A stretch of DNA of 64,000 nucleotides from JAWAFC01 sp038890815 (GCA_038890815.1 JAWAFC010000001.1:1-64000), one strand, 5' to 3'. Numbered from the stretch's first letter, positions 41,801 through 50,092 are shown. Numbers and translations: made by a program. The notes: generated by a model not told the origin, from the sequence alone.

Positions 41801-42209
41801 TCTGAATGATGCGCTCCACTTCGCCCTGCGCGATAACGTTGTGCGCGCTCGCCTCCACCCCGTACGGCCGCAGCGCGTCCAGCACGAGCGTGCGGGTGGC
41901 TTTCTTCCCGTTCAGCCTGTAGGCGGTCTTTCCGTCCGCCCGGATCGCGCGTTTGATCTCATAGCTTGCCTCACCATCGAGCTGCAGGTAAATCTCAGCC
42001 TTGTCCGCGCCAGTCGTTATGAGGTCGGAAACCTTTCTCGCGCGGATGGCCTTCAGGGAATTCTCGCCGAGCGCGAAGCGGATGGCGTCACAGATGTTGC
42101 TTTTGCCCGAGCCGTTGGGCCCGGCCATGCACACGAAACCTTTGCAGAGTGGGATATCGGCGTAGCGAAAGGATTTGAAGTTTCGAAACTTTATGCGCGA
42201 GATGAACAT
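38805..42209 (-). CDS. smc: Chromosome segregation ATPase SMC
   Basis: 1134 residues, full length for archaeal SMC. Walker A GPNGSGKSN at residues 30-38, long coiled coil, hinge around residues 490-640 (IPGIHGTVGELC, VVDSVDVAGEVIRLL, then GDVIEPSSIITGG), second coiled coil, and C-terminal head with signature MSGGEKSLLALLF and Walker B YILDEVEAALD. It folds and segregates the chromosome with ScpA/ScpB-type partners, which are not adjacent. ATG 42209 gives the usual MFISRIKFRNFKSF start; TTTTTATATA about 35 bases upstream is the likely TATA box. Confidence 0.95.
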   Translation of the reverse strand: MFISRIKFRNFKSFRYADIPLCKGFVCMAGPNGSGKSNICDAIRFALGENSLKAIRARKVSDLITTGADKAEIYLQLDGEASYEIKRAIRADGKTAYRLNGKKATRTLVLDALRPYGVEASAHNVIAQGEVERIIQMSPKERREIIDHVAGIGEYEEKKKEALRELDAVERKISDATLILKEREGMLAELEKERDAALKYLEMKGRLQQLKGSLLYMELQKAERDHARAVEKYVALAAELEKMEGEEATLRARIRDSEGKRDAIVARINELGGTEKALREVEELKRAQALEESEKKNRQAEAGRLRAKLKEFAEEANMVEMKLGAFNEDVRAWSAELAALSSELANLEAERARLEGEAGAGTRALESARTEVELLTQALEAAKDSLRALELEKDKALQAKESAARERARIQAELGEGGGKTAELKEKAREALDEVARLTRELDELFAREKELNARLVELEKELLAVREKWAVARAAAGREPVADAIDFVRSLRDKRAIPGIHGTVGELCSFSPDIAVAVEAAAGARLNYIVVDSVDVAGEVIRLLKQRKVGRCTFIPLDRKFSAKAEAREGARPLLDFIQFEPKHLPAMQYVFGDTLLVKDLEHAKKVGIGRARMVTPDGDVIEPSSIITGGFFKSRLALRERLQASALEKEIERLKAEKDRLFAEITSIREEMNKRRKARAEAEVRAKSLEIEVKSWEAADERRRKLAELVHNLSAEENEQEERARELSVKIDQKAREVEEIEEKRAKAKASLASLERAASGQALLELGERVAQLKEKYAALEARLGGRKNEIELLSQRKAALEKDIARAREELEACEARIKECEASLEHREGIIRQKELALAAASDTLQALFKQREEVQRELEELARSHGAVSARLEKLREEKAHNETNRAVLEQKLADLKAEFSAFGHFEVIEGKKEELQAQVSALERELEALGAINLRAPEVYEEKKKDLEELRMKVEKLAEEKSAVLLMIDELESKKLAIFRETFRVIAENFRKLFSYIFKGEGTLALEAPDDPFNSGLMIKVRYEGGRERHIEAMSGGEKSLLALLFVFAIHMYKPAPFYILDEVEAALDKVNSKKLADLLRELAKNTQFIVVTHNDTILASADVALGVTMTKEGSKIVGINLTEARA

Positions 42210-42263
42210 CTGCCGGTCGCCCAAAATACGCTCGCCGAAGGTATATAAAAATATGGTGGAGAA

Positions 42264-42842
42264 TCAGCCCGGCTCGACCACTGTGGTTATCCTGCCGCTG
42301 ATCACATGCGGCGTGCCATCCTCGCAGTCGCGCGTGGCCACCGCGCAGTTCCTGTAGGCGAGCGAAACGCGCGCGCGCACAAGCGAGCCCACGGTGGGCG
42401 CGGCGGCGTTCTCAAGTATCAAGAAGGAGAACTCGGCGACATCGCCCGGCTTTAGCACTCCGGTGGGCAGGCGGTTTCCATTCACGAGAACATCGCACCG
42501 CGGCGAGCTCGCGCCCGAACAGAGCGTGGAGGAGTAGACCTGTCTGCCCGGAACGCCCACATCCTCGGTCGTCAGGTTGGCCTCATCGATAATGATGGCA
42601 AAGCCCAGCCCGTTCACTGTGGTGAAGGTGAGGTTGTAGCCGCCCGTTGGGATCTGCTTGAGGATGAAGGAGGGGCAGACGAAGCTGGGCTGGAAGACGC
42701 ATTCCTGCGGCATGTACCTCGAAGGCCGGAAGAGGCCCATGGAATAGAGTGTGGTGAGCACAGCTAGCAGGATGAGCAGCGCCCAGCCGTAGGTGATGAG
42801 GTATTCCATGGCAGACTGCCCCTTTCCGAAGCGCCTTGCCAT
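42264..42842 (-). CDS. Class III signal peptide pilin/archaellin-like protein
   Basis: 192 residues. RRFGKGQSAMEYLITYGWAL is a textbook archaeal prepilin signal (KGQ|SAMEY-like cleavage site, QxxxEY) and hydrophobic helix, followed by PSRYMPQECVFQPSFVCPSF, a form seen in archaeal pilins, and a beta-sandwich C-terminal domain. Probably exported and assembled into a pilus-like fibre. Transcribed alone from the element at 42879. Confidence 0.82.
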   Translation of the reverse strand: MARRFGKGQSAMEYLITYGWALLILLAVLTTLYSMGLFRPSRYMPQECVFQPSFVCPSFILKQIPTGGYNLTFTTVNGLGFAIIIDEANLTTEDVGVPGRQVYSSTLCSGASSPRCDVLVNGNRLPTGVLKPGDVAEFSFLILENAAAPTVGSLVRARVSLAYRNCAVATRDCEDGTPHVISGRITTVVEPG

Positions 42843-42878
42843 CTTTTTACCTCGCTGGCTTACTTTGGGAGATGCGTA

Positions 42879-42884
42879 TTTAAA
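42879..42884. promoter_or_regulatory. Bidirectional TATA element (pilin / 97-aa gene)
   Basis: TTTAAA inside GTATTTAAAGG, about 40 bases from the pilin start at 42842 (minus) and 33 bases from the ATG at 42915 (plus). No other TATA-like box stands out in the 72-base gap. Confidence 0.5.
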
Positions 42885-42914
42885 GGCTATCTTAGAAATG
42901 TGTTCGGCGACTAA

Positions 42915-43208
42915 ATGGACGCGCTGCTCGGCAAGACGCTCTCATCCATCCCCATCTATTCCGACCCATTCGGTCTTCCATCGGGCGCCATCGACATCTG
43001 CGAGAAGGGGCTGGCAGTGAGAGGAAAGGAATCCTTAAAAATCCCGCTCGGGTATGCGAGGGGGCTGAGGATTTTGAGGAGGCTGCAGCTAGGAAAAGTG
43101 GAGGCGCAACTCGTGGCATTCGATGTGCTCGGCGACCGTCACGTGTTGGAGTTCGTGCTGTCCGAACAGCACTTTTTCGAGCTTGAGAAGGCTTGCGACA
43201 GGAAGTGA
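42915..43208 (+). CDS. Hypothetical protein (97 aa)
   Basis: Small alpha/beta protein: GLPSGAIDICEKGLAVRGKE, ARGLRILRRLQLGKVEAQLV and LGDRHVLEFVLSEQHFFELE. The alternating strands suggest a compact beta domain. Not recognised. It lies four bases before the CBS-HPF gene and is probably in the same operon, so it may act with it. Confidence 0.55.
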   Translation: MDALLGKTLSSIPIYSDPFGLPSGAIDICEKGLAVRGKESLKIPLGYARGLRILRRLQLGKVEAQLVAFDVLGDRHVLEFVLSEQHFFELEKACDRK

Positions 43209-43212
43209 TGCT

Positions 43213-44325
43213 ATGGTGGAAATCAGAGAACAAAAGCCTGTGGTGTTTGATTACGAGGAGCCGCTGAGCAAGGTGGCGGCAGAGCTCGCCAAGATAGGCA
43301 CATGCGTCATCATCACAAAGGACGGAAAATATGAGGGGATAATTGACGACAGATGCATAACGAGAATGCCCCCAGACCCATCGAAAGCCAAAGCTGGCAC
43401 ATATGCTGTTCCGGCGCCCGCGATAGAGAGGGGGACCAGCCTGCTGGAGATCTGCAGGCTGTTCTATGACTCTCCTTTCAAGGCCCTGCCGGTCATCGAG
43501 AAGGAAAAGCCATCGGCAGTGGTGGGAAGGGCCGAGGTGCTCCTGGCATTGGCAAAGGAGAACCTCCTTCCCAAGGGAAAGGTGGCCGATTTCATGAGCG
43601 CTCCGGCCGCCACCATCCCGGAAAGCGCCTCTATCGCCGCTGCGAGAGCGAGGCTCAGGGAGAAAAATGTGAAGAGGCTCATTGTGGTGGATGAGAGCGG
43701 GCGGTTTTCGGGAGTGATAGGCACCTACGAGCTCAGCACTGCGCTCGCCAAACCAAAGGACAGACCCCCTCTCGCCAGAGAGAGGCTGGGGCTCAGCGAG
43801 CAGCCCGTGAGCTCGCTCAAAAGGGAACCGGTCGATACCATTGCGCCCGACGCCAGCCTGGCCGATGCCGCGCTGCTCATGGCCGACAAAAACGTCTCAA
43901 CGCTCGTCGTGCTCGGCGAGGATGAGAGGCCGCTCGGGCTTATCTCCGCCAAAGACATTTTCGGAAATATACTGGTGGTCGAGGAGCCGCGGACCGAGCT
44001 CAGCGGGTTTGATGCCGAGGATAGGGAGAGCATGAGCGTGCTACGCGCCTACCTGGATAGGTTCTTGGCCAAGTATGGGAAGGCATACACCATTCAGAAG
44101 GTGCGCATCACGGCGAAAAAACAGCGCAAGAAAGGTGCCAGGCATCTCTACTCGCTGACGGGCAGCGTACAGACCGCCAAGGAGAGAGTGAATGCCAGCA
44201 TTCAGGGCTGGGATCTGAAGCTGATCTTCCACACCCTGCTCGACGAGCTCGCAAAGCTGCTTGAGCGTGCAGCTCGGCCCACGCGCAGGCGAGCCGGGCT
44301 CAAGGCGGCAAGGGCGGGGCTCTGA
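43213..44325 (+). CDS. Four-CBS protein fused to a ribosome hibernation (HPF/RaiA) domain
   Basis: 370 residues. Four CBS modules run from about 12 to 250 (for example GKYEGIIDDRCI, FMSAPAATIPESASIAAARA, DASLADAALLMADKNVSTLV and RPLGLISAKDIFGN). The C-terminal domain, about 275-355, follows the beta-alpha pattern of HPF/RaiA: LRAYLDRFLAKYG, then KVRITAKKQR, then a strand ending ASIQGWDLKLIFHTLLDELA, close to the EGQD...AIDGLIDKL segment of bacterial HPF. Such a protein could bind nucleotides and park ribosomes when energy is low. CBS-containing archaeal ribosome dimerisation factors have been described; this may be one. Start ATG 43213. Confidence 0.75.
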   Translation: MVEIREQKPVVFDYEEPLSKVAAELAKIGTCVIITKDGKYEGIIDDRCITRMPPDPSKAKAGTYAVPAPAIERGTSLLEICRLFYDSPFKALPVIEKEKPSAVVGRAEVLLALAKENLLPKGKVADFMSAPAATIPESASIAAARARLREKNVKRLIVVDESGRFSGVIGTYELSTALAKPKDRPPLARERLGLSEQPVSSLKREPVDTIAPDASLADAALLMADKNVSTLVVLGEDERPLGLISAKDIFGNILVVEEPRTELSGFDAEDRESMSVLRAYLDRFLAKYGKAYTIQKVRITAKKQRKKGARHLYSLTGSVQTAKERVNASIQGWDLKLIFHTLLDELAKLLERAARPTRRRAGLKAARAGL

Positions 44326-44581
44326 GCGCCCTCAGCAGGAAATAGATTACCCAGCTCCATTGAAGCAGAAGCTGAATGACGCTCACCAGTATGAGCGGTG
44401 GGATGGCCAACAGGCGCAGACGCGGATATCTCACCCATACGATGTAGGCGAGCCCTGCCGCGGGCGAAATGAGCGACCACAGGAGAAGCACTACTACGTC
44501 AATGTCTGTGAGGAATGAATGGGCCTCCTTTGCCACTGTTCTGGCTTCCTGAAGGGCGAGCTCGCTGATCTCCCGCGTCAC
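44300..44581 (-). CDS. Small membrane protein (93 aa)
   Basis: Two predicted membrane helices, about 29-50 (VVVLLLWSLISPAAGLAYIV) and 56-82 (LRLLAIPPLILVSVIQLLLQW). Helical N-terminus SELALQEARTVAKEAHSFL. The frame stays open further upstream with a charged coiled-coil stretch but without an obvious start codon back to the stop of the prepilin-like gene, so the true start is uncertain; GTG 44581 after GCTGGAGGAT is used. Overlaps the 3' end of the convergent CBS-HPF gene. Confidence 0.5.
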   Translation of the reverse strand: MTREISELALQEARTVAKEAHSFLTDIDVVVLLLWSLISPAAGLAYIVWVRYPRLRLLAIPPLILVSVIQLLLQWSWVIYFLLRALRAPPLPP

Positions 44582-44656
44582 ATCCTCCAGCTCATAGGCA
44601 AGGCGCCTTCTCTTCCTCTCGAGAGCCGCGAGCCTTGAAAGTGGCGTGTTCTCACC

Positions 44657-45082
44657 TCATGCAGGCTCTATGCGCGCGTGCGCGCCCTCGGGTGAACGTT
44701 CCGAAACAACAGATATTTTATATGTGCCGGGCAGGCGGATCCTTTCCAGGTTTGAGCTTGTTATGTTCGCTCTCGTCGTTTTGACTATTTCCGTCTTCCC
44801 CCCTACGACGCTCAGGCGTATGACTATCTCGCGGCCCTCTGCCCGAATTTCCTCCACGTTGGCGGGGGTGCTCACATAGATGCTCAGGTTACTGCCCTCC
44901 CCGCTCGCTACCACGACATCGACGGCCTCGGAGAGCGCGAGCGCCATCCTCTCTGCCTGATTCACATTCACCTGGTCAGCGAACGTTTGCGCCTGCCCGT
45001 AGATTCCGAGAATGAACGGGATGAGCAGCACGACGATGATGCCGATGACGACGAGCACCTCAACGCTCACCTGTGCCTTCAT
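44657..45082 (-). CDS. Class III signal peptide pilin-like protein
   Basis: 141 residues. MKAQVSVEVLVVIGIIVVLL is a class III-type prepilin N-terminus (AQVSVE) with a long hydrophobic helix; the following domain is beta-rich (LSIYVSTPANVEEIRAEGRE). ATG 45082 is chosen over the longer frame because it gives the complete prepilin start and because the AT-rich TAATATTAATAA element lies about 30 bases upstream. Confidence 0.75.
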   Translation of the reverse strand: MKAQVSVEVLVVIGIIVVLLIPFILGIYGQAQTFADQVNVNQAERMALALSEAVDVVVASGEGSNLSIYVSTPANVEEIRAEGREIVIRLSVVGGKTEIVKTTRANITSSNLERIRLPGTYKISVVSERSPEGAHARIEPA

Positions 45083-45132
45083 GCACAGAGCTATGCAATA
45101 CGCGTTATTAATATTATTGGTAAAATTAGTGC

Positions 45133-46518
45133 GTGCAAAAACGGGCATTCGAGACATCGCTGACAGAGCTTGAGCGGGTGTGCGCGCGCGTGCTCCCGAA
45201 GATAAAGCCCACGAGAAGCGAGGAGTTCGCCGAGCGCCTGCTCGCGGATAGGATAATGGCGCGGCTCAAGGCGGTCATCCCTCGCGATGTGGAGATCGCG
45301 CTCGCGGGCAGCATCGCCAAGGGAACAAACCTACGGGGCGACAGGGATTTCGATGTGTTCATCCTATTTCCGAAAACGTATTCTCGGAAGCAGCTCGCCA
45401 CGCTGGGCCTCAAATGGGCCAAGCAGGCTGTCGCGCCCCATCCCTGGACAATAGGCTACGCCGAGCATCCTTACCTGCGCGCGAACCTCGAAGCGTGCGA
45501 TGTCGACATCGTTCCGAGCTACAAGATAGAGGAGATCGGCGAGAAGGCCACGAGCGTGGACAGAAGCCAGCTCCACACGAGATGGGTTAAGGCGAAGCTC
45601 ACCGAGAAGCAATGCGATGAGGTGCGGCTGCTCAAGGCTTTCCTCAAGGGCATTGGCGTTTACGGCGCAGAGCTTAAAGTTGAGGGATTCTCCGGCTATC
45701 TGTGCGAGCTGCTCATCGCGCATTACGGCACTTTCGCAGAGGTGATAAGGGCCGCGAGCGAGTGGCGGAGGCCGGTCATCGATGTGGAAAAGCACTATGA
45801 CGAGCGCGCGCTGGGCCAGAGGTTTTCCACACCGATGATCGCCGTCGATCCCGTGGACAGGAATAGGAACGTCGCCGCAGTTGTCAGCGAGAGCTCGCTC
45901 GCCCGATTCATCTACGCAGCCAGGCAGTTCCTCAAGAAGCCCAGCGAGAGGTTCTTTTTCCCAATAAAAAAGGAAATCTCCTTCGCCCGCATGAGAAAGG
46001 CACTCGCCAAGAGAAAGCACATCCTCGTTTTGCTTTTCCGCGCTCCATCCGTGGTGCCCGATGTGTTGTGGCCGCAGCTCAGGAAAGCCGCGCATGCCGT
46101 CTCGAGGCATCTCGAGATAGCCGGCTTCCGCCTCATCGGCAACGGCTGGTGGAGCGACGAGAAAAAATGGTGCGTTTTGCTGTTTGAGCTCGAAGTGCCA
46201 GAGCTGTCTCCGGTGAGGAAAGTCATGGGCCCCAGCGTTTGGCACGCGCGCGACCTGGATGCTTTCATGGCGACCCATGCCCGCGCGCTCGGCGGACCGT
46301 TCATCGAGGGAATGAGGGTGGTCGCGATAGAGAGAAGACGGCACTGGAGCGCGGCTTCTCTCCTCAAAGAAATTGCGGCGCACCCAGAAAAATACGCCAT
46401 GCCCTCTCACCTGCGCGACTCGCTGGCCAAGGGCTTCAAGCTGCTCGATGGAAGGCAGGCCCTGAAGCACGAGGCATGCGTGCGGGCGCTCTCAGAGTAT
46501 CTGAACAGGGGAATGTGA
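45133..46518 (+). CDS. cca: CCA-adding tRNA nucleotidyltransferase (archaeal, class I)
   Basis: 461 residues. Adds and repairs the 3' CCA of tRNAs. The catalytic core reads AGSIAKGTNLRGDRDFDVFIL, with GS at 59-60 and carboxylates Asp72/Asp74, and the third acid in CDVDIVPSYKI near 123. GVYGAELKVEGFSGYLCELLI is a conserved archaeal CCA-enzyme segment. Length matches archaeal homologues. GTG start at 45133. Stands directly before gatC, forming a tRNA-maturation group with gatCAB; the tRNA-Gln gene in this window lacks an encoded CCA. Confidence 0.93.
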   Translation: MQKRAFETSLTELERVCARVLPKIKPTRSEEFAERLLADRIMARLKAVIPRDVEIALAGSIAKGTNLRGDRDFDVFILFPKTYSRKQLATLGLKWAKQAVAPHPWTIGYAEHPYLRANLEACDVDIVPSYKIEEIGEKATSVDRSQLHTRWVKAKLTEKQCDEVRLLKAFLKGIGVYGAELKVEGFSGYLCELLIAHYGTFAEVIRAASEWRRPVIDVEKHYDERALGQRFSTPMIAVDPVDRNRNVAAVVSESSLARFIYAARQFLKKPSERFFFPIKKEISFARMRKALAKRKHILVLLFRAPSVVPDVLWPQLRKAAHAVSRHLEIAGFRLIGNGWWSDEKKWCVLLFELEVPELSPVRKVMGPSVWHARDLDAFMATHARALGGPFIEGMRVVAIERRRHWSAASLLKEIAAHPEKYAMPSHLRDSLAKGFKLLDGRQALKHEACVRALSEYLNRGM

Positions 46519-46797
46519 ATGATAACAGAGGAGATCCTGCGTAAGGTCGCTGAGATAGCCAGGCTGCGCCTCTCACAGGCCGAGCTGGCTTCGTTCAGGA
46601 AAGAGCTTGAGGAGATTCTCGCGCATTTCTCAAAAATACAGAAGATGGGGGAGGGCGAGGCCGAGCACTATGGGAGAAGGCTTGCCAATAGCCTCAGGGA
46701 GGATAGGGCGGAGTGCTGGGCGGGGGGCGAGGATATCCTTGCTAACTTCAATAGGCGAGAGGGCAGGCTTCTGGTTGCGCCCAAATCGCTGGAGTGA
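46519..46797 (+). CDS. gatC: Aspartyl/glutamyl-tRNA amidotransferase subunit C
   Basis: 92 residues. ITEEILRKVAEIARLRLSQAE and the helix FRKELEEILAHFSKI are GatC hallmarks, ending in LREDRAE and the C-terminal NFNRREGRLLVAPKSLE. It wraps the GatA-GatB interface. ATG 46519 directly follows the cca stop, so translation is coupled. Confidence 0.92.
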   Translation: MITEEILRKVAEIARLRLSQAELASFRKELEEILAHFSKIQKMGEGEAEHYGRRLANSLREDRAECWAGGEDILANFNRREGRLLVAPKSLE

Positions 46798-46801
46798 GAG
46801 C

Positions 46802-48202
46802 GTGGGTGTATTTGAGATCGCCCGAGAAGTCAAGGACGGCAGAATGCTGGCGGAAGAACGTACGGCAAGCTTCCTCGAAGCAATCCGCAAGCGAGATGGT
46901 CGCATTCGTGCCTTCGTCGATGTATTCGAGAAAGAGGCGTTGGCAAGAGCGAGGGAAATCGACGCCAAGGCGAGAAGGGGCGAGAAGCTGGGTAGGCTTG
47001 CCGGCGTGGTCTTCTCCATCAAGAGCAACCTGTGCCTGAAAGGCAAGAGGGCCACATGCAGCTCTAGGATGCTTGAGAAATACATTGCTCCCTATACGGC
47101 TACCGCAGTCCAGCGCCTTCTGGCTGAGGATGCCATCATCATCGGCTCCACGAATATGGATGAGTTTGCCTGCGGAAGCGACACAACCCACAGTGCCTTC
47201 TTTCCAACCCGAAACCCACTTGACGAAGAGAGGGTACCGGGCGGGAGCAGTGGGGGCGCGGCCGCCTCGGTGGCGGCCGGCTTCTGCGATGCCGCGCTCG
47301 GCACTGACACCGGCGGGAGCATTCGCTGCCCGGCAGCATTTTGTGGGGTGGTGGGATTCAAGCCCACCTATGGGCTTGTCTCGCGCCATGGCCTCATTGA
47401 TATGGGGATGTCGCTCGACCAAATAGGCCCGCTCGCGAGGGACTCGGAAAGCGCGGCCCAGACCCTAGCCATCATTGCGGGCGAAGACCCTCACGACCCA
47501 ACCACCGCAGGGGTGAAAAATGTGGAGTTCGAGCTCGCTCCGAGAAAGCTGCGCGTGGGGCTCCCGAAGCAGTTTTTTGATGGCGTGGATGCAAAAATCG
47601 TGAGAGCGATAAAGGAGGCTGCAAAAAAGCTGGAGAAAGCCGGCGCCACCCTCATCGATGTGTCCATCCCTTCTCTCGGGTATGCCATCCCCATCTATTA
47701 TCTCCTCAATTTCGCCGAGTTTTCCTCCGCCATGCAGAGATATGATGGGCTGCGGTATGGCATGCCCGCCGATCCGGCCAAGCCGCTTATCGAGTCCGTC
47801 AGCGAGGTACGCGACAGGGCGTTTGGCGAGGAAGTCAAGCGCCGCATCCTGCTCGGGACTTTCATCACTATGAAGGAGTGGCACGAGGCATGGCTCGGCA
47901 AGACGCTCAAGGCGCGCGGCGCGCTCAGGAAGGAATTCGATGCCGCGCTCGCACAGTGCGATGTGCTTCTCGGGCCGGCCATGCCGGTTCTTCCCTGGAA
48001 AATCGGCGCAAAGCTCAATCCCCTCGAGATGTACCTCTCGGATATCCTCACGGTGAGCGCCAACCTGTGTGGCATCCCTGCGGGCGTCGTGCCCTGCGGT
48101 AAGATCGGCAAGCTCAGTGTTGGCGCACAGTTCCATGCGAGGGCGTTTGAGGATGAGAAGGCCCTCGTTGCCATGAAAATGCTGGAGGAGGGGCATGCCT
48201 GA
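46802..48202 (+). CDS. gatA: Aspartyl/glutamyl-tRNA amidotransferase subunit A
   Basis: 466-residue amidase that frees ammonia from Gln or Asn for the GatB reaction. The Lys-cisSer-Ser triad is visible as Lys74 (FSIKSN), Ser149 (PGGSSGG) and Ser173 (TDTGGS), with spacing identical to that of bacterial GatA. GTG 46802 is chosen: it lies four bases after the gatC stop and gives the standard N-terminus. Confidence 0.95.
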   Translation: MGVFEIAREVKDGRMLAEERTASFLEAIRKRDGRIRAFVDVFEKEALARAREIDAKARRGEKLGRLAGVVFSIKSNLCLKGKRATCSSRMLEKYIAPYTATAVQRLLAEDAIIIGSTNMDEFACGSDTTHSAFFPTRNPLDEERVPGGSSGGAAASVAAGFCDAALGTDTGGSIRCPAAFCGVVGFKPTYGLVSRHGLIDMGMSLDQIGPLARDSESAAQTLAIIAGEDPHDPTTAGVKNVEFELAPRKLRVGLPKQFFDGVDAKIVRAIKEAAKKLEKAGATLIDVSIPSLGYAIPIYYLLNFAEFSSAMQRYDGLRYGMPADPAKPLIESVSEVRDRAFGEEVKRRILLGTFITMKEWHEAWLGKTLKARGALRKEFDAALAQCDVLLGPAMPVLPWKIGAKLNPLEMYLSDILTVSANLCGIPAGVVPCGKIGKLSVGAQFHARAFEDEKALVAMKMLEEGHA

Positions 48203-49565
48203 GGAAGAACTGCTCATCGGCCTTGAGATTCATGTACAGCTGAAGAGCGAGGCAAAGCTCTTCTGCCCCTGCAGAGCCAGCTATCAAGGTGTGGAGGCCA
48301 ACACCAACATCTGCCCAATCTGTACCGGCCAGCCCGGTGCCAAGCCCATGTCGGTAAACGAGCGCGCGCTCCGAAACCTGCTGAAGATAGCGCTCGCGCT
48401 CGGCGCGAGGGTGCTCGTCGATGAACCGATTCACATACAGAGAAAGCACTATTTCTATCCCGACCTGCCATCGGGCTATCAGAGAACCAGCAAACCCATA
48501 GCCGTTGAAGGAAGGCTGGGGGAGGTACGCATCCGCGAGCTGCACCTGGAGGAGGACCCCGGCAGGTATGAGCTGAAGAAGGGGCTGGTAGACTACAACA
48601 GATCGGGCATCCCGCTGGTTGAGATCGTCACCGAACCCGACATACGCTCTCCTGAGGCCGCGCGCGCTTTCCTCGAGGAGTTGGCCGCCATACTCGGCTA
48701 CCTGGATGCCGCGAGAGAGGAGGCTGGCTCCACGCGCATCGATGCCAACATCTCGCTGGCGGGCGGGAGCCGCGTCGAGGTGAAGAACATCAATTCCTTC
48801 AAGGGCGTATTCACCGCGCTCAGCTATGAGATTCTCAGGCAGAAGGCCCTGCTCTCCAAGGGCATGGCAGTCGCGCGGGAGACGCGCCACTATGACGAGG
48901 CGCAAGGGATAACCATCGGCCTGCGGAGGAAGGAGGCCGCCGAAGACTATAGGTATTTCCCGGATCCTGACATTCCCCCGCTCATCATCCCACAGCAGCT
49001 TGTGGCCTCCCTCAGCCTGCCCGAGCTTCCGAGACAGAGGAGCGCGCGCATAGCGCAAGAATACAGAATAAGGGGGGAGGATGCATGGGTAATCGTCGCT
49101 GAAAGGGAGCTCGCCGATGTGTTCGAGTCGCTGGCAAAGAAATTCCCCCCTCAGGAGCTTGCGTTCTGGATGCGGGGCCCGCTCAAGAAACAACTGAACT
49201 GGAGGAACCTTACCTTCAGAGATTCGGGCTTGTCCGAGAAACAGGTTTCCGAGTTGCTCGAGCTCCTTTTCTCTAAAAAAATAACCGAGAAGGTGGCGGA
49301 AGAGCTCCTCATCAAACTTATTGAAAAGAAAATTTCTTCAGCAAAGACTGAAGTCGAGGCCGCAGGGCTGGCGAGAATCGACAGCGAGCGCGAGATTGCA
49401 AAAATAGTTGAGGAGGTGCTGGCAGAGCATCCAAAGGCCGTCCGGGATTATAAGGCCGGCGAGGCCCGAGCGCTCAACTTCCTCGCGGGCAAGGTTATGG
49501 CGAAGACGAGGGGGAAAGCGGACCCAGCAATTGTGAGCAGGCTGCTGAAGGAAAAATTGGGCTGA
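48195..49565 (+). CDS. gatB: Aspartyl/glutamyl-tRNA amidotransferase subunit B
   Basis: 456 residues. Activates and amidates the misacylated tRNA. IGLEIHVQL, zinc cysteines in FCPCRAS and NICPICTGQPGAKP, RKHYFYPDLPSGYQ and EEDPGRYE are diagnostic; the C-terminal YqeY-like tail (residues about 310-456) binds tRNA. Overlaps gatA by 8 bases. In archaea GatCAB mainly makes Asn-tRNA, while GatDE makes Gln-tRNA; GatDE is not in the window. Confidence 0.95.
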   Translation: MPEEELLIGLEIHVQLKSEAKLFCPCRASYQGVEANTNICPICTGQPGAKPMSVNERALRNLLKIALALGARVLVDEPIHIQRKHYFYPDLPSGYQRTSKPIAVEGRLGEVRIRELHLEEDPGRYELKKGLVDYNRSGIPLVEIVTEPDIRSPEAARAFLEELAAILGYLDAAREEAGSTRIDANISLAGGSRVEVKNINSFKGVFTALSYEILRQKALLSKGMAVARETRHYDEAQGITIGLRRKEAAEDYRYFPDPDIPPLIIPQQLVASLSLPELPRQRSARIAQEYRIRGEDAWVIVAERELADVFESLAKKFPPQELAFWMRGPLKKQLNWRNLTFRDSGLSEKQVSELLELLFSKKITEKVAEELLIKLIEKKISSAKTEVEAAGLARIDSEREIAKIVEEVLAEHPKAVRDYKAGEARALNFLAGKVMAKTRGKADPAIVSRLLKEKLG

Positions 49566-49569
49566 GAAA

Positions 49570-49998
49570 ATGAAAAAGGGAAAAGTCGTTCTTGCAGGCG
49601 GAGTTTTCGATGTCCTCCATCCGGGCCATATTTTTTTTCTGGAGCAGGCGAAAAAGCTCGGTGATGTGCTCGTGGTGGTCATCGCCACGGATGCCACAGT
49701 CAGGCGCCTCAAAAAAAGGCAGCCCATCTACCCCGCAAAAGCCAGGGCGCGCATCGTGGCCTCCCTCAAGCCAGTGGATAAGGTTGTCATAGGAAGCCCG
49801 CACGACAAGTTCGCCGTAGTCCGGCGCGTCAAGCCCGACATAATAGCATTCGGCTATGACCAGCCGATGGGGGATTTTGCCTGCCTGAGGAAAGAGGGAA
49901 TAAAGCTCGTGAGGATCAGGAGGCGCCTAAACGAGAGGATATTTAAGACCTCGCGGATAATTACTGAAATGAGAAAGAGGGAGCACGCGCACGTGTGA
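49570..49998 (+). CDS. ribL: FAD synthase (archaeal RibL)
   Basis: 142-residue nucleotidyltransferase of the cytidylyltransferase fold that adenylates FMN to FAD. VLAGGVFDVLHPGHIFFLEQ contains the HxGH motif (His17, His20), RQPIYPAKAR and AFGYDQPMG are the archaeal RibL segments. It complements the riboflavin operon at 9.7-12.9 kb. Glycerol-phosphate cytidylyltransferase is a related alternative but the YDQ pattern favours RibL. Confidence 0.88.
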   Translation: MKKGKVVLAGGVFDVLHPGHIFFLEQAKKLGDVLVVVIATDATVRRLKKRQPIYPAKARARIVASLKPVDKVVIGSPHDKFAVVRRVKPDIIAFGYDQPMGDFACLRKEGIKLVRIRRRLNERIFKTSRIITEMRKREHAHV

Positions 49999-50092
49999 GA
50001 GCCTCCGCAAGCGCGTCCGAAACCAAATCGCTACCTTTATATATGCCTCATACCTTAATATCTGCACGCCTTTTGTTTGAGAGGTAATCTGT

